A stretch of DNA of 64,000 bases from Rhizobium sp. LC145 (GCF_001005825.1 NZ_LBHV01000005.1:372001-436000); one strand, 5' to 3'. Shown: positions 53,690 through 63,741, counted from the stretch's first letter. Notes: a model not told the origin generated them from the letters alone. A program made the numbers and translations.

Positions 53690-54952
53690 TTACGGCTGGT
53701 CACGCAGCATTTCCTCAAGTCGGGCGGCAAGCGCCGCCCGGTCGGGCACGAAATTGCGCTCCATCCAGAATTTCTCCAGCGCGGCGAGGATCTCGCCCAC
53801 CCTTTTTCCCGCCGGCACGCCTGCCGCCAGCACGTCCGCACCGCTTAACGGGAAGACGGGCTTGCTATAATTCCCTGCCCTGTCGAGCAGCACGGAAAAC
53901 CGTGCGGATTTCCGCATCGCCACCGGATCGCCTTCCGCGCCGTAACGCGCGGCCGCAAGCGCCAGCTTGAGGCACATGAGGATGCCTTCCTTGCCGTGCC
54001 GGTAGAGCAAACGGTCGAAGCCGATATCCGTCACCTCGTCCGGCAGGTTTGGCGCGGCCGCCCAGGCGGCAAGTTTCGCAGCCTCCGCATTCGACATTCT
54101 CAGCCGCTTCGAAAGAACCTCGATACGCTCCGCGTCGGGCGGTACGATGGCGGCGAGCCGCAGTAGCGGATCGGGCGCCCAGCCGAGACCCTGCTCGCAA
54201 GCGACAAGTCCGTGAATGCCGTCTATGCCCCATTTCTCGGTTTCCGGCAGAATTTCCGTCAGCACGCCCGTCTGGCGCATCCAGAGAAGCGCACGCGAGG
54301 GATCATGGGCCGAAAGCAGCTTCTTCGTCTCGGCCCATACCCGTTCGGCCGAGAGCATCGAGAGCCTGTCCTTGGCGCGCGCACAGGCCCGCAGGCCATC
54401 GGCATCGGGCCGCCCCGAACCGTAATGGGCGAAGAACCGGAAGAAGCGCAGGATGCGCAGATGATCCTCGGCAATCCGCGTCGCCGCATCGCCGATGAAG
54501 CGGACGGTGCGGCTTTCGATATCCGCAAGTCCGCCGACAAGGTCCACCACCTCACCCTTGCCATCCGCATAAAGCGCGTTGATCGTCAGGTCACGGCGCT
54601 CCGCATCCGCCTGCCAGTCGGTGCCGAAAGCGACCTGCGCATGGCGGCCATCGGTTGCGACATCGCGGCGCAACGTCGTCACCTCGTAGCCATGGCCATC
54701 CGCAACCAGCGTCACCGTGCCGTGGTCGATTCCCGTCGGCACGGCCTTGACGCCTTCCGCCCTGGCCCGTTCAACCACAATTTCCGGGAGCAGCGTGGTC
54801 GCGATGTCGATGTCGCCGACCGGCAGCCTCATCAGCGTGTTGCGCACCGCGCCGCCGACCACGCGCGCTTCCCCGCCATCGGCATTGAGCAGGGAAAGAA
54901 TCCTCTGCAAGGCCGGATCGCGGAACCAGTCTTCGTCGGCAATGCTCGTCAT
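53690..54952 (-). CDS. cca: CCA tRNA nucleotidyltransferase
   Basis: A 420-residue class II nucleotidyltransferase. GGAVRNTLMRLPVGDIDIAT holds the catalytic carboxylates; RRDLTINALYADGKGEVVD and ADIESRTVRFIGDA are the ribose and base-recognition regions. It adds or repairs the CCA end of tRNAs; it could alternatively be a poly(A) polymerase, since the families are close. It overlaps the Nudix gene by four bases and lies last in a DUF1285-Nudix-cca operon that is conserved in alphaproteobacteria. Confidence 0.9.
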   Translation of the reverse strand: MTSIADEDWFRDPALQRILSLLNADGGEARVVGGAVRNTLMRLPVGDIDIATTLLPEIVVERARAEGVKAVPTGIDHGTVTLVADGHGYEVTTLRRDVATDGRHAQVAFGTDWQADAERRDLTINALYADGKGEVVDLVGGLADIESRTVRFIGDAATRIAEDHLRILRFFRFFAHYGSGRPDADGLRACARAKDRLSMLSAERVWAETKKLLSAHDPSRALLWMRQTGVLTEILPETEKWGIDGIHGLVACEQGLGWAPDPLLRLAAIVPPDAERIEVLSKRLRMSNAEAAKLAAWAAAPNLPDEVTDIGFDRLLYRHGKEGILMCLKLALAAARYGAEGDPVAMRKSARFSVLLDRAGNYSKPVFPLSGADVLAAGVPAGKRVGEILAALEKFWMERNFVPDRAALAARLEEMLRDQP

Positions 54953-55584
54953 GCATAGAGCCTTTCATAGAGCGTGCGCAGGATTCCGGCCGTGATACCC
55001 CAGATTTTCCGCTCGCCATAGGGCATCAGGTAGAAATGCCGCTCGACCCCGTTCCATACGCGGCTGCCGCGCTGATGGTTCGCCTCAGTCATCAGAAAAG
55101 ATAGCGGAACTTCAAATATTTCGTCCACTTCCTTCGGATTCGGCCTCAACTCGAAGCCTCGCCGCACGACCGAAAGCACGGGCGTGATGCGGAAGCCCGT
55201 CGCGGCGAAATAGGTGGGCAGCCGCGCCAGCGGTTCCACGAAGGAGCGGTCGAGACCGATCTCCTCTTCCGTTTCCCTCAGCGCCGCCTGTTCGGGTGAA
55301 ATGTCGGTGGGATCGATCGCGCCTCCCGGGAAGGCGATCTGCCCCGAATGCTTTCTGAGGCTCGCCGTCCGTTGCGTGAGGATGACCTTCGCCTCCTCGC
55401 CATCGTCTATCACCGGCACGAGCACCGCCGCATCACGCAGTTTCAGGCCTTCCACCTGCGTCACGATATCCGGATTGAGCAGATGATCGCCATGGTCCCG
55501 CCATGCATGATCGATCGGGCCGCCGTTCTGGTGAAGGGCGCGATGGCGGAATTCATCGGCTGAATAAAGGGGGAATTCACTCAT
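54949..55584 (-). CDS. Nudix hydrolase, CoA pyrophosphatase type
   Basis: A 211-residue enzyme. The Nudix box includes GGAIDPTD and RETEEEIGL, and the CoA-specific upstream segment is LTQRTASLRKHSGQIAFPGG. It cleaves CoA or its derivatives to 3'-phosphoadenosine phosphate and phosphopantetheine. Four-base overlaps with both neighbours (ATGA type) show tight translational coupling. Confidence 0.9.
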   Translation of the reverse strand: MSEFPLYSADEFRHRALHQNGGPIDHAWRDHGDHLLNPDIVTQVEGLKLRDAAVLVPVIDDGEEAKVILTQRTASLRKHSGQIAFPGGAIDPTDISPEQAALRETEEEIGLDRSFVEPLARLPTYFAATGFRITPVLSVVRRGFELRPNPKEVDEIFEVPLSFLMTEANHQRGSRVWNGVERHFYLMPYGERKIWGITAGILRTLYERLYA

Positions 55585-56216
55585 CTGGAAAGGGCGTCGA
55601 GTTCGGCTTCCGGCATCACCGGAAAGACCTGGTTTCCAGAGCGTATGGCGAACATGGGAACACCGTCGATCTCGACCGCCTCGCCGAGCTCGACCAGGTC
55701 GTACATCACGGCCCTGGAAACCAGCGCCTCCAGCCGCCCGCGCACCAGAAGATAGGGTTTTAGCTCCCGGTTCTCGCCATGCACGACGAAACGCAGCGGG
55801 TGCTCCTCGCCCGCCTCCACCACGTCGCCCACATTGGTGCGGAAGGTGAGCACCTGCCTGCCCTCACGTTCGGTAACGTTCATCTCGACTGCCAGGAAGG
55901 GCGCGTCCACGACGCGGATGCCCACCTTTTCGACGGGCGTCACCAGATACGTCTTCCCGTCCTCGTCCCTGCGCAGCACGGTGGAGAAGAGCCGCACCAG
56001 CGGAGCCCGCCCGATCGGCGTGCCCATGTAGAACCAGGTGCCGTCCGCGCGGATTTCCATGTCGAGATCGCCGCAGAAGGGCGGGTTCCACTTTTCGACG
56101 GGAGGGAGCCCGCGCTTTTCCTTTCCGGCCTGCCCCCCAACCTGCTCCGCGGCGCGCGAGATCATCGCCGCAAGGCCGGCGGCATCCGATGCGGAACTGA
56201 TCGTTTCCCTCGCCAT
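55581..56216 (-). CDS. DUF1285 domain-containing protein
   Basis: A 211-residue protein with the DUF1285 pattern: WNPPFCGDLDMEIRADGTWF, MGTPIGRAPLVRLFSTVLRR, VTPVEKVGIRVVDAPFLAVE and HPLRFVVHGENRELKPYLLV. The fold is a double-psi or beta-rich domain; its role is not known. First gene of the DUF1285-Nudix-cca operon, divergent from the MoxR operon 172 bases away. Both operons occur side by side in many alphaproteobacteria. Confidence 0.85.
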   Translation of the reverse strand: MARETISSASDAAGLAAMISRAAEQVGGQAGKEKRGLPPVEKWNPPFCGDLDMEIRADGTWFYMGTPIGRAPLVRLFSTVLRRDEDGKTYLVTPVEKVGIRVVDAPFLAVEMNVTEREGRQVLTFRTNVGDVVEAGEEHPLRFVVHGENRELKPYLLVRGRLEALVSRAVMYDLVELGEAVEIDGVPMFAIRSGNQVFPVMPEAELDALSR

Positions 56217-56388
56217 CTTTCAGTCTCGGTTCCCGCGTAAGCAATTGTTCCTCACGAGATAGTCATTCGAAACGCGCTTGTCAGCCACATTTCGGGTAAT
56301 AAGTTTGTTTGGATGAAGCGTGTGCTGCACCGCAGCGATTCGTCGAACCCGCGCATAAGGCAGCGGGGAAAGGCCTGAGGAGAACGAC

Positions 56389-57402
56389 ATGGGCATGATG
56401 AATTCCACCGAAACCGTTCTCGACGAGAAGGCCATTATCGCCGCTGCGGAAAACGCCCTTTCGGATATCGCCGCGATCCGCGCCGAGGTGGCCAAGGTCA
56501 TCTTCGGCCAGGAGAACGTGGTGGAAAACACCTTGCTGGCCGTGCTTTCCGGCGGCCATGCGCTTCTCGTCGGCGTTCCGGGTCTGGCCAAGACCAAGCT
56601 CGTTACCACCCTCGGTGCCGTTCTCGGCCTCGACGCCAACCGCATCCAGTTCACGCCTGACCTGATGCCCTCGGATATCCTGGGATCGGAAGTCATGGAT
56701 CAGGACGAGAGCGGCCGGCGCTCCTTCCGTTTCGTCAAGGGTCCGGTCTTCGCCCAGCTTCTGATGGCCGACGAGATCAACCGCGCCTCGCCGCGCACCC
56801 AGTCCGCGCTCCTGCAGTCCATGCAGGAATATCACATCACCGTCGCCGGCCAGCGATATGACCTGCCCGCCCCCTTCCATGTGCTCGCCACCCAGAACCC
56901 GCTGGAGCAGGAAGGCACCTACCCGCTTCCGGAAGCCCAGCTCGACCGCTTCCTGCTGCAGGTGGACGTGCTCTATCCGGAACTTGACGCCGAACGGCAG
57001 ATCCTCTTGGAAACCACCGGACTTTCGGAAACCAAGCCTCGCGGCATCATCGACGCGGCGCGGCTCCAGGAAATTCAGACCCTGATCCGCCAGATGCCGG
57101 TGAGCGACAAGGTGGTCGATGCGATCCTCAATCTCGTCCGCTCCGCCCGCCCCGGCCACGGCAATGCCGCGACGGACAAGCACGTCGCCTGGGGCCCGGG
57201 CCCCCGCGCCGGCCAGTCGCTGATGCTGACGGCCCGCGCTCGCGCGCTCTACGAAGGCCGGCTCGCCCCTTCGCTCGACGATGTCTATGCGCTTGCCGAA
57301 CCCGTGCTCGAACACCGGATGGCGCTTAATTTCGCGGCGCGCGCCGAAGGCATGTCGGTGCGCGACGTCATCGCCAATCTGGTCAGGGAAGCCCGGGGCT
57401 GA
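56389..57402 (+). CDS. MoxR family AAA+ ATPase
   Basis: A 337-residue AAA+ chaperone. Walker A is LLVGVPGLAKTKLVTTLG and Walker B LLMADEINRASPRTQSAL, with the MoxR-specific QNPLEQEGTYPLPEAQLDRF. It is thought to remodel or activate the vWA-type proteins encoded next to it. GAGGAGAAC precedes the ATG. First gene of the four-gene MoxR-DUF58-DUF4159-vWA operon. Confidence 0.93.
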   Translation: MGMMNSTETVLDEKAIIAAAENALSDIAAIRAEVAKVIFGQENVVENTLLAVLSGGHALLVGVPGLAKTKLVTTLGAVLGLDANRIQFTPDLMPSDILGSEVMDQDESGRRSFRFVKGPVFAQLLMADEINRASPRTQSALLQSMQEYHITVAGQRYDLPAPFHVLATQNPLEQEGTYPLPEAQLDRFLLQVDVLYPELDAERQILLETTGLSETKPRGIIDAARLQEIQTLIRQMPVSDKVVDAILNLVRSARPGHGNAATDKHVAWGPGPRAGQSLMLTARARALYEGRLAPSLDDVYALAEPVLEHRMALNFAARAEGMSVRDVIANLVREARG

Positions 57403-57434
57403 CGTCCCTCATGCGGGCTTAGAAAGGACAGCGC

Positions 57435-58352
57435 GTGGCATCTATCGGCCAGATCGTCGAGCAGACACCGAGCAGCGAAGTCCTTTCCCGTGCCCAGGCG
57501 CGGGCGGTGCTCGTGCCCGATTGCATGGTGGAGGCCAAGCGCATCGCCAATACGGTGATCGCCGGCTGGCACGGCCGCCGCAAACGCGGCATCGGCGAGA
57601 ATTTCTGGCAGTTCCGGCCGTATGCCGAGGGCGAGAGCCTGTCGCGCATCGACTGGCGTCGCTCCGCCCGCGACGACCATACCTATGTCCGCGACCGAGA
57701 ATGGGAAGCCGCCCACACGATCTGGCTCTGGGCCGACATGTCGCCCTCCATGATGTACAAGTCCACCTTCGGCACGGTCTCCAAGGAAAGCCGGGCGCTG
57801 GTGCTGATGCTGGCGCTCGCGGAAATCCTCGCCCGCTCCGGCGAGCGGATCGGCTGCCCCGGCATCATGGAGCCGATCTCGGCGCGCAACGCCGCCGAAC
57901 GCCTGGCGACCGCCATCATCCACGCGCCGCTGACGACCGGGCTTCCCGAAACCGGCATGATCCGCGGCCACAGCGATATCGTCCTGATCGGCGATTTCCT
58001 GGATGATGCAGACCGGGTGATGGAACGGATCGCACCGCTCGGCCGCCGTGGGCTGCGCGGCCATCTGGTCGAGATAGCCGATCCGGCGGAGGAGATTTTC
58101 CCGTATAACGGCCGCACGGAATTCACCGACCCGGAGACCGGCGAGAAGCTTGTGTCCGGCCGCGCCGAGACGATCCGGGATGAATATCGGCGTGCCTATC
58201 TCGCCCGGCGTGAAAATTTGGGCCTGTCGCTTCGCAACCTTGGTTGGAGTTTCGTGTTCCATCGGACGGATCACCTTGCATCCGAAGCCCTGGTTGCCGT
58301 GCATAGCTATCTCTCCGGCTTGCCGGCGCAAAAGCCGATCGGAGGACGATGA
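57435..58352 (+). CDS. DUF58 domain-containing protein
   Basis: A 305-residue protein with the DUF58 core FRPYAEGESLSRIDWR and the vWA-like strand TIWLWADMSPSM. It contains no membrane helix and likely works with MoxR in the cytoplasm. GTG at 57435 with GGAC ahead; its TGA overlaps the start region of the next gene. Partner proteins in other operons are linked to envelope stress. Confidence 0.9.
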   Translation: MASIGQIVEQTPSSEVLSRAQARAVLVPDCMVEAKRIANTVIAGWHGRRKRGIGENFWQFRPYAEGESLSRIDWRRSARDDHTYVRDREWEAAHTIWLWADMSPSMMYKSTFGTVSKESRALVLMLALAEILARSGERIGCPGIMEPISARNAAERLATAIIHAPLTTGLPETGMIRGHSDIVLIGDFLDDADRVMERIAPLGRRGLRGHLVEIADPAEEIFPYNGRTEFTDPETGEKLVSGRAETIRDEYRRAYLARRENLGLSLRNLGWSFVFHRTDHLASEALVAVHSYLSGLPAQKPIGGR

Positions 58353-61168
58353 TGGGCGCTCTCGCCTTTGCCTATCCGGCCATCCTGCTGGGCCTTCTGT
58401 CCCTGCCGCTCATCTGGTGGCTGCTGCGGCTCACCCCGCCACGCCCCAAGACCGAGGTTTTTCCGCCGCTGAAGATCCTGGCGAGCGTGTTGAAGCGCGA
58501 GGAGACGCCGTCCAAGAGCCCCTGGTGGCTGACGCTGCTGCGCATGCTGCTCGCCACCGCCGTCATCCTTGCCATCGCCGATCCGGTCCTGAACCCGCGC
58601 GCCGGCTCGCTCAACGACTCCGGCCCGCTCGTGCTGGTCATCGACAACGGCTGGGCGAGCGCCACGGACTGGGAACGCCGCGTCGAAACCGCAAGCACGC
58701 TGATCGACGACGCCGAAAGCGCCGATCTGCCCGTCTCGATCACCTTCACCGCCGATACCAGCCATGACGCCACCCCCGGCAGCGCCATCGCCGCCCGCGA
58801 CAAGCTCGGCGCGGCAAGGCCGCAGCCGCTCGTGCCGGACAGGGCGCGCACCGCGGAGGCGATAAGCGGAGCGATGAACGGTACCCGCCCCGGCACGCTG
58901 GTCCTGCTTTCCGACGGCGTCGCCGTTGCGGGAGATGAAGAGGCCATGTCGGCCCTGGCAGGTATGACGCCCACGGAAATGCGCGTCATAGAGGGTGATG
59001 GACAGGGCGCGGTTGCCCTTACCGGCGCCGTCAACAACGCCGGCGCGATGACGGTCACGGGAACCCGGCTCTCCACCGCAGCCTCGCGGAGCCTTACCGT
59101 GAACGCGCTGGATACCCAGCGCCGGGCGCTTGCTTCCGGTACGCTCGAATTCTCGGCCGGCCCGGCACCCGCCACGGCAGAAATCGACGCCCCCTTCGAG
59201 CTGCGCAACGATTTTGCCCGCCTCGGCATCGAGGGGCTGGCGACCGCCGGCTCCGCTCACCTTCTGGACGACGGCTTCAAGCGCCGCCGCGTGGCACTGC
59301 TCGCCGGCGAGAGCGGCAGCGACTTTCAGCCGCTCCTGCAGCCGCTCTACTATATCAGCCGGGCGCTTTCGCCCTATGCGGATGTCATCCAGCCCAATAC
59401 CGCCGATCTGTCCGTCTCCATCCCGCAGATCCTGGAAGGCAATCCGTCAGCCATCATCATGGCCGATGTCGGCCGTCTGCCTGCCGAGACCTACGAACCG
59501 TTGCAGCAATGGATTTCGCGCGGCGGCACGCTGATCCGTTTCGCCGGCCCGCGGCTGGCCGCAGCCCCGGCGGACGATCCGCTCGTCCCCGTCATCCTGC
59601 GCCAGGGCGAGCGCGCGCTCGGCGGCGCCATGTCCTGGTCGGAACCGCAGCCGCTCGCGGATTTCCCGTCGTTCGGCCCCTTCGCCGGCATGCCGCGCGC
59701 CGCCGATATCACCGTCACCCGGCAGGTCCTTGCCGAGCCGACGCCAGACCTTGCGGAACGGACCTGGGCAAGCCTTGCCGACGGCACCCCGCTCGTCACC
59801 ACCCGTGATGTGGAGGCCGGCCGCATCGTGCTCTTCCACACCAGCGCCGAGGCGACCTGGTCGAACCTGCCGCTCTCCGGCAACTTCGTCGAAATGCTGC
59901 GCCGGGTCGTCCAGATCTCGCGCGCCGGCGGCGCTTCGACCTCCGGCGGAACGGCGGATGCCGCCGCGACCTTGCCGCCCTATCGCCTGCTCAATGCGGA
60001 TGGCATCCTGACCACCGAAACCGGCACGGCACGGCCGATCGCCATCTCCGCCGGTCAGACCCCGGTCGCGAGCTTCGATCATCCGCCCGGCCTCTACGGC
60101 ACGGAGGACGGCTTCTCGGCGGTCAACCTGCTTGCTCCGGGCACGGTCCTTTCACCGTTCGATCCGGCGGCGGGCGGCGTTCCAGTCGTTCGCGAAGGTT
60201 TGATCGGCGGAGAAGCGCTGTCGCTTCGCCCTGCCCTCTTCGCGCTGGCCTTCGCTCTGCTCATCCTCGACAGCATCGTCGTGCTCTTCATGAACGGCGT
60301 CTTCTCGCGGTTGCCTCGCGTCCCGCGCGCCGGCCGTACGACGGCGACGATCGTCGCGTTTGCTGCCGCCCTCCTCGCCTTCCAGCCCGGCGAGCTCCGC
60401 GCGCAGGATGCCAAGCCAGGCGACGAGCAGATCCTGGAACGTCTCGATACCACCCATCTTGCCTATGTCGTCACCGGCGAGGCGGACGTGGACCGCATTT
60501 CCGAACAGGGGCTGGAGGGTCTGAACCAGTTCCTCACCTATCGCACGACCCTGGAACCCGGCGCTCCAGTGGGCCTCGATATCGCCCAGGACGAGCTTTC
60601 CTTTTACCCCATCATCTACTGGCCGATCTCGGCCTCCGCCCCCATGCCTTCGCAGGCCGCGATCTCGCGCATCGACGCCTATATGCGCAACGGCGGAACC
60701 GTGCTCTTCGATACAAGGGACCAGTATTCGGCGCTCGACGGCGGCGGAACCACCCCGAACGGCGAGCGGCTGCAGGCGATCCTTGCCAATATCGACATCC
60801 CGCCCCTGGAGCCGACCCCGGAAGACCATGTCCTGACGCGGTCCTTCTATCTGCTCACCAATTTCCCCGGCCGCTATACCGGCAGCCCGCTATGGGTCGA
60901 GGCCCGGCAGGAAGCCCGCAATACCGGCTCGCAGCTTTCCTCCTCCGGGGACGGGGTGACGCCGCTCCTCATTACCGGCAACGACCTTGCCGGCGCCTGG
61001 GCCGTTGATAGCCAAGGCATAGCCGTGCTGCCGACCGTGCCGCCGGACGAAATGCAGCGCGAATACGCCTACCGCGCCGGCGTCAACATCATGATGTACA
61101 TGCTGACCGGCAACTACAAGGCAGACCAGGTGCACGTGCCGGCGCTGCTTGAACGGCTGGGCCAGTGA
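58349..61168 (+). CDS. large membrane protein with BatA-like N-terminus and DUF4159
   Basis: A 939-residue protein. Two N-terminal helices (FAYPAILLGLLSLPLIWWLL and the LLATAVILAIAD segment) match the aerotolerance (BatA) N-terminal domain. A vWA-like domain follows with a degenerate metal site (VIDNGWAS in place of DxSxS). Central residues ~320-560 resemble a glutamine-amidotransferase-like fold. A helix near 630-655 precedes the C-terminal DUF4159 domain (~700-939). It overlaps the DUF58 stop by four bases; GGAGG precedes the ATG. Likely an envelope scaffold for MoxR. Confidence 0.85.
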   Translation: MMGALAFAYPAILLGLLSLPLIWWLLRLTPPRPKTEVFPPLKILASVLKREETPSKSPWWLTLLRMLLATAVILAIADPVLNPRAGSLNDSGPLVLVIDNGWASATDWERRVETASTLIDDAESADLPVSITFTADTSHDATPGSAIAARDKLGAARPQPLVPDRARTAEAISGAMNGTRPGTLVLLSDGVAVAGDEEAMSALAGMTPTEMRVIEGDGQGAVALTGAVNNAGAMTVTGTRLSTAASRSLTVNALDTQRRALASGTLEFSAGPAPATAEIDAPFELRNDFARLGIEGLATAGSAHLLDDGFKRRRVALLAGESGSDFQPLLQPLYYISRALSPYADVIQPNTADLSVSIPQILEGNPSAIIMADVGRLPAETYEPLQQWISRGGTLIRFAGPRLAAAPADDPLVPVILRQGERALGGAMSWSEPQPLADFPSFGPFAGMPRAADITVTRQVLAEPTPDLAERTWASLADGTPLVTTRDVEAGRIVLFHTSAEATWSNLPLSGNFVEMLRRVVQISRAGGASTSGGTADAAATLPPYRLLNADGILTTETGTARPIAISAGQTPVASFDHPPGLYGTEDGFSAVNLLAPGTVLSPFDPAAGGVPVVREGLIGGEALSLRPALFALAFALLILDSIVVLFMNGVFSRLPRVPRAGRTTATIVAFAAALLAFQPGELRAQDAKPGDEQILERLDTTHLAYVVTGEADVDRISEQGLEGLNQFLTYRTTLEPGAPVGLDIAQDELSFYPIIYWPISASAPMPSQAAISRIDAYMRNGGTVLFDTRDQYSALDGGGTTPNGERLQAILANIDIPPLEPTPEDHVLTRSFYLLTNFPGRYTGSPLWVEARQEARNTGSQLSSSGDGVTPLLITGNDLAGAWAVDSQGIAVLPTVPPDEMQREYAYRAGVNIMMYMLTGNYKADQVHVPALLERLGQ

Positions 61169-61181
61169 GGGAGAAGCGGAC

Positions 61182-63248
61182 ATGACCCTCGAATTCGCCC
61201 CCTTCTTCTCCTGGTCGATCCTCGCCGGCCTCGCCGTGCTTGCCGCGATCCTCGCTGCGCTGGCCTTCTGGCGTGGCGTGCGCGGCGCGACGCTGCGCGC
61301 GCTGGCGCTCGCCTTCCTGCTGCTCGCACTCGCCAATCCCTTCCTGGCGCAGGAGGACCGCGAGCAGCTCTCGACCATCGTGCCGATCATCGTCGACCGC
61401 TCCCAGAGCCAGGAGACGGCGGAGCGGCGGCCCCAGACCGACGCGGCACTCGCCAGCCTGCAGGAGCGCTTCTCCCGCTTCCCGCGTATCGAGACGCGCA
61501 TCGTCGAAGTGGCCGACGACGCGGATTCCGATACGCCATCGACGCGGCTTTTCTCCGCCCTCTCCTCCGCGGTTTCCGACGTGCCCCCGGCCCGCATCGG
61601 CGGCGCGGTCTTCCTGACGGACGGCCAGATCCACGACCTGCCGGGCATCAATCAGAACCTCGGCTTCAACGCGCCTGTCCATGGCCTCATCACCGGCCAT
61701 GAGGAAGAGTTCGACCGCCGCATCGAAGTAGTGCGCGCGCCGCGTTTCGGCATTGTTGGCGAAGAGCAGGAACTGACCTTCCGCGTCTTCGATGATGGGC
61801 GTGGCGGCGGCGGCACGGCCGAAGTCAACATCCGGATGAACGGCCAGCAGATCGCTACGCTTCAGGCCGCGCCCGGTGCGGAAACGCCCTTTTCCTTCAC
61901 CGTGCCGCGCGGCGGCAACAATGTGATGGAATTCTCCGTCGCCGAACTGCCGGGCGAAGTGACGGCCGCCAACAACCGCGCCATTCATGTCATCGATGGC
62001 ATCCGCCAGAACCTGCGCGTCCTCCTCGTGTCTGGCGAGCCGCATGCCGGCGAACGCGCCTGGCGCAACCTGTTGAAGTCCGACGCCTCCGTCGACCTCG
62101 TCCATTTCACCATCCTGCGTCCGCCGGAAAAACAGGATGGCACGCCGATCAACGAGCTGTCGCTGATCGCCTTCCCGACCCGCGAGCTCTTCGTCGAGAA
62201 GATCCAGGATTTCGACCTCATCATCTTCGATCGCTACAAGCATCGCGGCGTGCTGCCGATCCTCTATTACGATTACATCGCCCAGTATGTGCAGAACGGC
62301 GGCGCGCTGCTGATCGCCGCGGGGCCCGAACATGCGGGCGAGGATTCGATCGCCAGCACACCGCTGGAACAGGTCCTGCCTGCCTCTCCGACCGGCGAGA
62401 TTCATAACGCTGGCTTCTATCCGCATCTTTCACCGGAGGGGCAGAAGCATCCTGTCACCCGCGGTCTCGACGGCTCGAACCAGAACCCGCCCGCATGGGG
62501 GCGCTGGTTCCGCACCATCGATGTCGGTACCCCGCAGGGGCAGATAGTCATGCAGGGCGATGGCGACCGGCCGCTCCTCGTACTGAACCGCGAGGGTGAA
62601 GGCCGCGTGGCCATGCTGCTTTCCGATCAGGGCTGGCTCTGGGCGCGCGGCTTCGAGGGCGGCGGACCGCATGTCTCGCTCTATCGCCGCATCGCCCACT
62701 GGCTGATGAAGGAGCCGGAACTCGAGGAAGAAGCGCTGACCGCCCGCGCCGTCGGCCGTACGCTGGAAGCGACGCGCCAGACGATCGGCGACGATCCCGG
62801 TCCCGCGACCATCCGTTATCCCTCCGGCCGCACCGAAACCGTGCCGATGACGGAAGCCACTCCCGGCCAGTATCGGCTGGAGCGGCGCATGGAGGAAACC
62901 GGCCTCTTCGAAATCACCAATGGAGACCTCTCCACGCTCGTTCATGTCGGCACGGTCAACGCGCCCGAATTCAAGGCGATGATTTCCACCACCGAAACGC
63001 TTGCGCCCTATGCCCAGAAAACCCGCGGCCTCGTCGCGCGCGTGGCAGATGGAGACGGCGTGACGCTGCCGGATATCTTGCCGGTGCGCGGCGAGGTTCG
63101 CATCAGCGATTCCGACCGCATGGTGATCCGCCTCACCGACGAGACCGTGCTCAAGGGTATCAATACCCTGCCGTTGTTCGCGGGCTTTGCCGGTCTCTCG
63201 GCGCTGCTCTTCGCCGTCGCTGCCATGTGGTGGCGCGAAGGACGGTAA
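61182..63248 (+). CDS. membrane protein with intact vWA metal site
   Basis: A 688-residue protein. Two N-terminal helices (WSILAGLAVLAAILAALAF; ALALAFLLLALANPFLA) are followed by a vWA domain with an intact DxSxS metal site (IIVDRSQSQE) and the strand GAVFLTDGQ. A GATase1-like domain (~275-430; LRVLLVSGEPHAGERAW, ALLIAAGPEHAGED) and a C-terminal helix (LPLFAGFAGLSALLFAVAAM) complete it. GAGGGAGAAG precedes ATG 61182. It pairs with the DUF4159 protein, whose vWA site is degenerate. Function unknown. Confidence 0.82.
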   Translation: MTLEFAPFFSWSILAGLAVLAAILAALAFWRGVRGATLRALALAFLLLALANPFLAQEDREQLSTIVPIIVDRSQSQETAERRPQTDAALASLQERFSRFPRIETRIVEVADDADSDTPSTRLFSALSSAVSDVPPARIGGAVFLTDGQIHDLPGINQNLGFNAPVHGLITGHEEEFDRRIEVVRAPRFGIVGEEQELTFRVFDDGRGGGGTAEVNIRMNGQQIATLQAAPGAETPFSFTVPRGGNNVMEFSVAELPGEVTAANNRAIHVIDGIRQNLRVLLVSGEPHAGERAWRNLLKSDASVDLVHFTILRPPEKQDGTPINELSLIAFPTRELFVEKIQDFDLIIFDRYKHRGVLPILYYDYIAQYVQNGGALLIAAGPEHAGEDSIASTPLEQVLPASPTGEIHNAGFYPHLSPEGQKHPVTRGLDGSNQNPPAWGRWFRTIDVGTPQGQIVMQGDGDRPLLVLNREGEGRVAMLLSDQGWLWARGFEGGGPHVSLYRRIAHWLMKEPELEEEALTARAVGRTLEATRQTIGDDPGPATIRYPSGRTETVPMTEATPGQYRLERRMEETGLFEITNGDLSTLVHVGTVNAPEFKAMISTTETLAPYAQKTRGLVARVADGDGVTLPDILPVRGEVRISDSDRMVIRLTDETVLKGINTLPLFAGFAGLSALLFAVAAMWWREGR

Positions 63249-63313
63249 ATCCGCCTCTTTTTGCCGCGTGTTCAGTCTGGTATCCGTTGCCTGACCCACA
63301 CAGCGGATATTGC

Positions 63314-63736
63314 ATGTCGCAAGAACTAAGACTTCTCGAAGGCCTGCCACCTGAAGACGAACAGGCGATCCTTGATCTGCTGAGGGCATACAATGTCGCG
63401 AATTTTGGAGAGAGGGACCGAAGAGACCTGGCGATCCCGATATACGATGACAGCAACGAAGTCATCGGGGGCCTGGTTGGCTATACCGGGCGTGGCTGGC
63501 TCTATGTTCAGATGCTGTTCATTCCGGAAAACATGCGCGGTCAGGGTATTGCAGGCCGGCTCTTAAGGATGGCCGAGGATGAAGCACAGGCTCGCGGTTG
63601 CATCGGCGCTTATATCGACAGCATGAACCCCGATGCTGTGAAAGCCTATCAGAAATACGGCTACGAGATCGCCGGCCACGTCGGCCCCCTCACGGCGGGC
63701 AATCATGTGACATGGCTGTCGAAACGCTTCCGGTAG
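63314..63736 (+). CDS. GNAT family N-acetyltransferase
   Basis: A 140-residue enzyme with the acetyl-CoA loop PENMRGQGIAGRLLRMAEDE and the downstream AYIDSMNPDAVKAYQKYGYE segment. It transfers an acetyl group to an amine of unknown identity. ATG 63314 begins at a family-like N-terminus. It is 65 bases after the vWA gene, same strand, but not obviously part of that operon. Convergent with a LysR gene. Confidence 0.9.
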   Translation: MSQELRLLEGLPPEDEQAILDLLRAYNVANFGERDRRDLAIPIYDDSNEVIGGLVGYTGRGWLYVQMLFIPENMRGQGIAGRLLRMAEDEAQARGCIGAYIDSMNPDAVKAYQKYGYEIAGHVGPLTAGNHVTWLSKRFR

Positions 63737-63741
63737 TTCGC

